From Collinsella aerofaciens (GTDB taxonomy: Bacteria; Actinomycetota; Coriobacteriia; Coriobacteriales; Coriobacteriaceae): DNA of 44,943 nucleotides. The notes beneath the pieces were generated by a model. That model was not told the origin of the DNA and ran no database searches. It saw nothing but the letters and a program-made list of their open reading frames with translations. The stretch is taken from positions 1 through 44,943 of the forward strand of contig NZ_JAQLFJ010000014.1 of assembly GCF_028206795.1 (NCBI RefSeq). Reading direction: 5' to 3'. Every line of letters begins with the position of its first letter. Positions within the stretch are counted from its first letter, which is position 1. Both the position numbers and the translations under genes were made by a program. Below are positions 44,740 to 44,943 of this stretch, one piece after another.

Positions 44740-44943
44740 CCGCGGGGCCCCTCCGGTCTGGCAATATATCTCCTTGCCGCGCGGCCCGGTGGAACCGGAT
44801 GAGCCGCAAAGCGTGCACCTTGAGAACCGGATACTGCGAGGATGGACACTTCAAGTGTCGCATCCAGGCAGACATCGAACCATTTGAAATGGTCTAACTT
44901 GGATTTGTTTTTCGCAAGGCCGCCGAGAGGCGGCCCCGAGAAA
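44740..44943 (+). other. Probable rRNA operon leader (16S gene just beyond the window)
   Basis: No gene is seen. The stretch has small hairpins (GACACTT-C-AAGTGTC at about 44850; GGCCGCC-GAGA-GGCGGCC at about 44921-44938) and a CACCTTGAGAACCGGATACTG block near 44816-44836 like the TTGAGAAC-type conserved segments in actinobacterial rRNA leaders. It ends CCCCGAGAAA, as expected shortly before a 16S 5' end. Inferred, not proven within the window. Confidence 0.5.

Overview
The window looks like the chromosomal replication-origin region of a high-GC Gram-positive gut actinobacterium of the class Coriobacteriia, most likely Collinsella or a close relative. This is inferred from gene content, protein sequence character and codon bias; no database search was possible. 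The gene order is the classical origin layout. On the minus strand, running away from about 15.2 kb, come a GHKL ATPase, dnaA, dnaN, recF, a DUF721/DciA-type gene, gyrB and gyrA. On the plus strand, running the other way, come rpmH, rnpA, yidD, yidC, khpB (jag), rsmG, parA and parB. Two non-coding stretches carry clustered TTWTCAACA-type DnaA boxes: dnaN-dnaA (11892-12129, with an adjacent AT-rich tract) and the divergent GHKL-rpmH gap (15223-15465). Three perfect parS sites lie between rsmG and parA at exact 39-bp steps.

Layout. 0.1-3.5 kb (minus): typA preceded by three small genes, including a BFN/DUF151 nuclease-like protein. 3.6-3.95 kb (minus): tRNA-Ile(GAT), tRNA-Ala(TGC) and a second identical tRNA-Ile(GAT). 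3.98-4.17 kb: a long imperfect inverted repeat. 4.2-15.2 kb (minus): the gyr/rec/dna block. 15.5-20.6 kb (plus): ribosome, membrane-insertion and segregation genes; the part from rsmG onward is visibly more AT-rich. 20.8-31.3 kb: rlmN (minus), ddl and a DnaQ-DinG fusion helicase (plus), two WYL-domain regulators of PafB/PafC type (minus), then a very large membrane protein related to M28 peptidases with a long acidic insert, plus a small membrane protein. 31.4-34.8 kb (minus): a thioester-domain, CnaB-repeat, LPXTG-anchored surface adhesin. 35.1-35.5 kb: tRNA-Gly(CCC) followed by structured repeats carrying copies of the tRNA 3' end. 35.6-44.0 kb (plus): purB, a TSCPD protein, a Tat lipoprotein, an OmpR-type two-component system, purC, a membrane protein and an M29 aminopeptidase. 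44.0-44.9 kb: tRNA-Lys(TTT), a perfect 179-bp tandem repeat containing the tRNA-Lys 3' tail, and what looks like the leader of an rRNA operon whose 16S gene would start just past the window.

How the parts fit: DnaA, DnaN, RecF, the DciA-like protein and gyrase serve initiation and early replication; ParA/ParB/parS segregate the new origins; RpmH, RnpA, YidD, YidC and KhpB are the conserved ribosome/tRNA/membrane-biogenesis neighbours of oriC. The DinG-type helicase next to two PafBC-like regulators suggests a DNA-damage locus.

The most unusual items are: (1) a family of short three-hairpin elements downstream of tRNA-Gly and tRNA-Lys, with matching arm changes between the two loci, each ending in a copy of the adjacent tRNA's 3' end; (2) a GHKL ATPase with a long Gln/Pro/Met/Tyr-rich linker and a C-terminal winged helix, encoded directly upstream of dnaA at the origin; (3) an M28-like membrane protein whose metal ligands look degenerate and which carries a long acidic insert with repeated T-x-[ST]-F motifs; (4) a ~185-bp inverted repeat between gyrA and the tRNA cluster.
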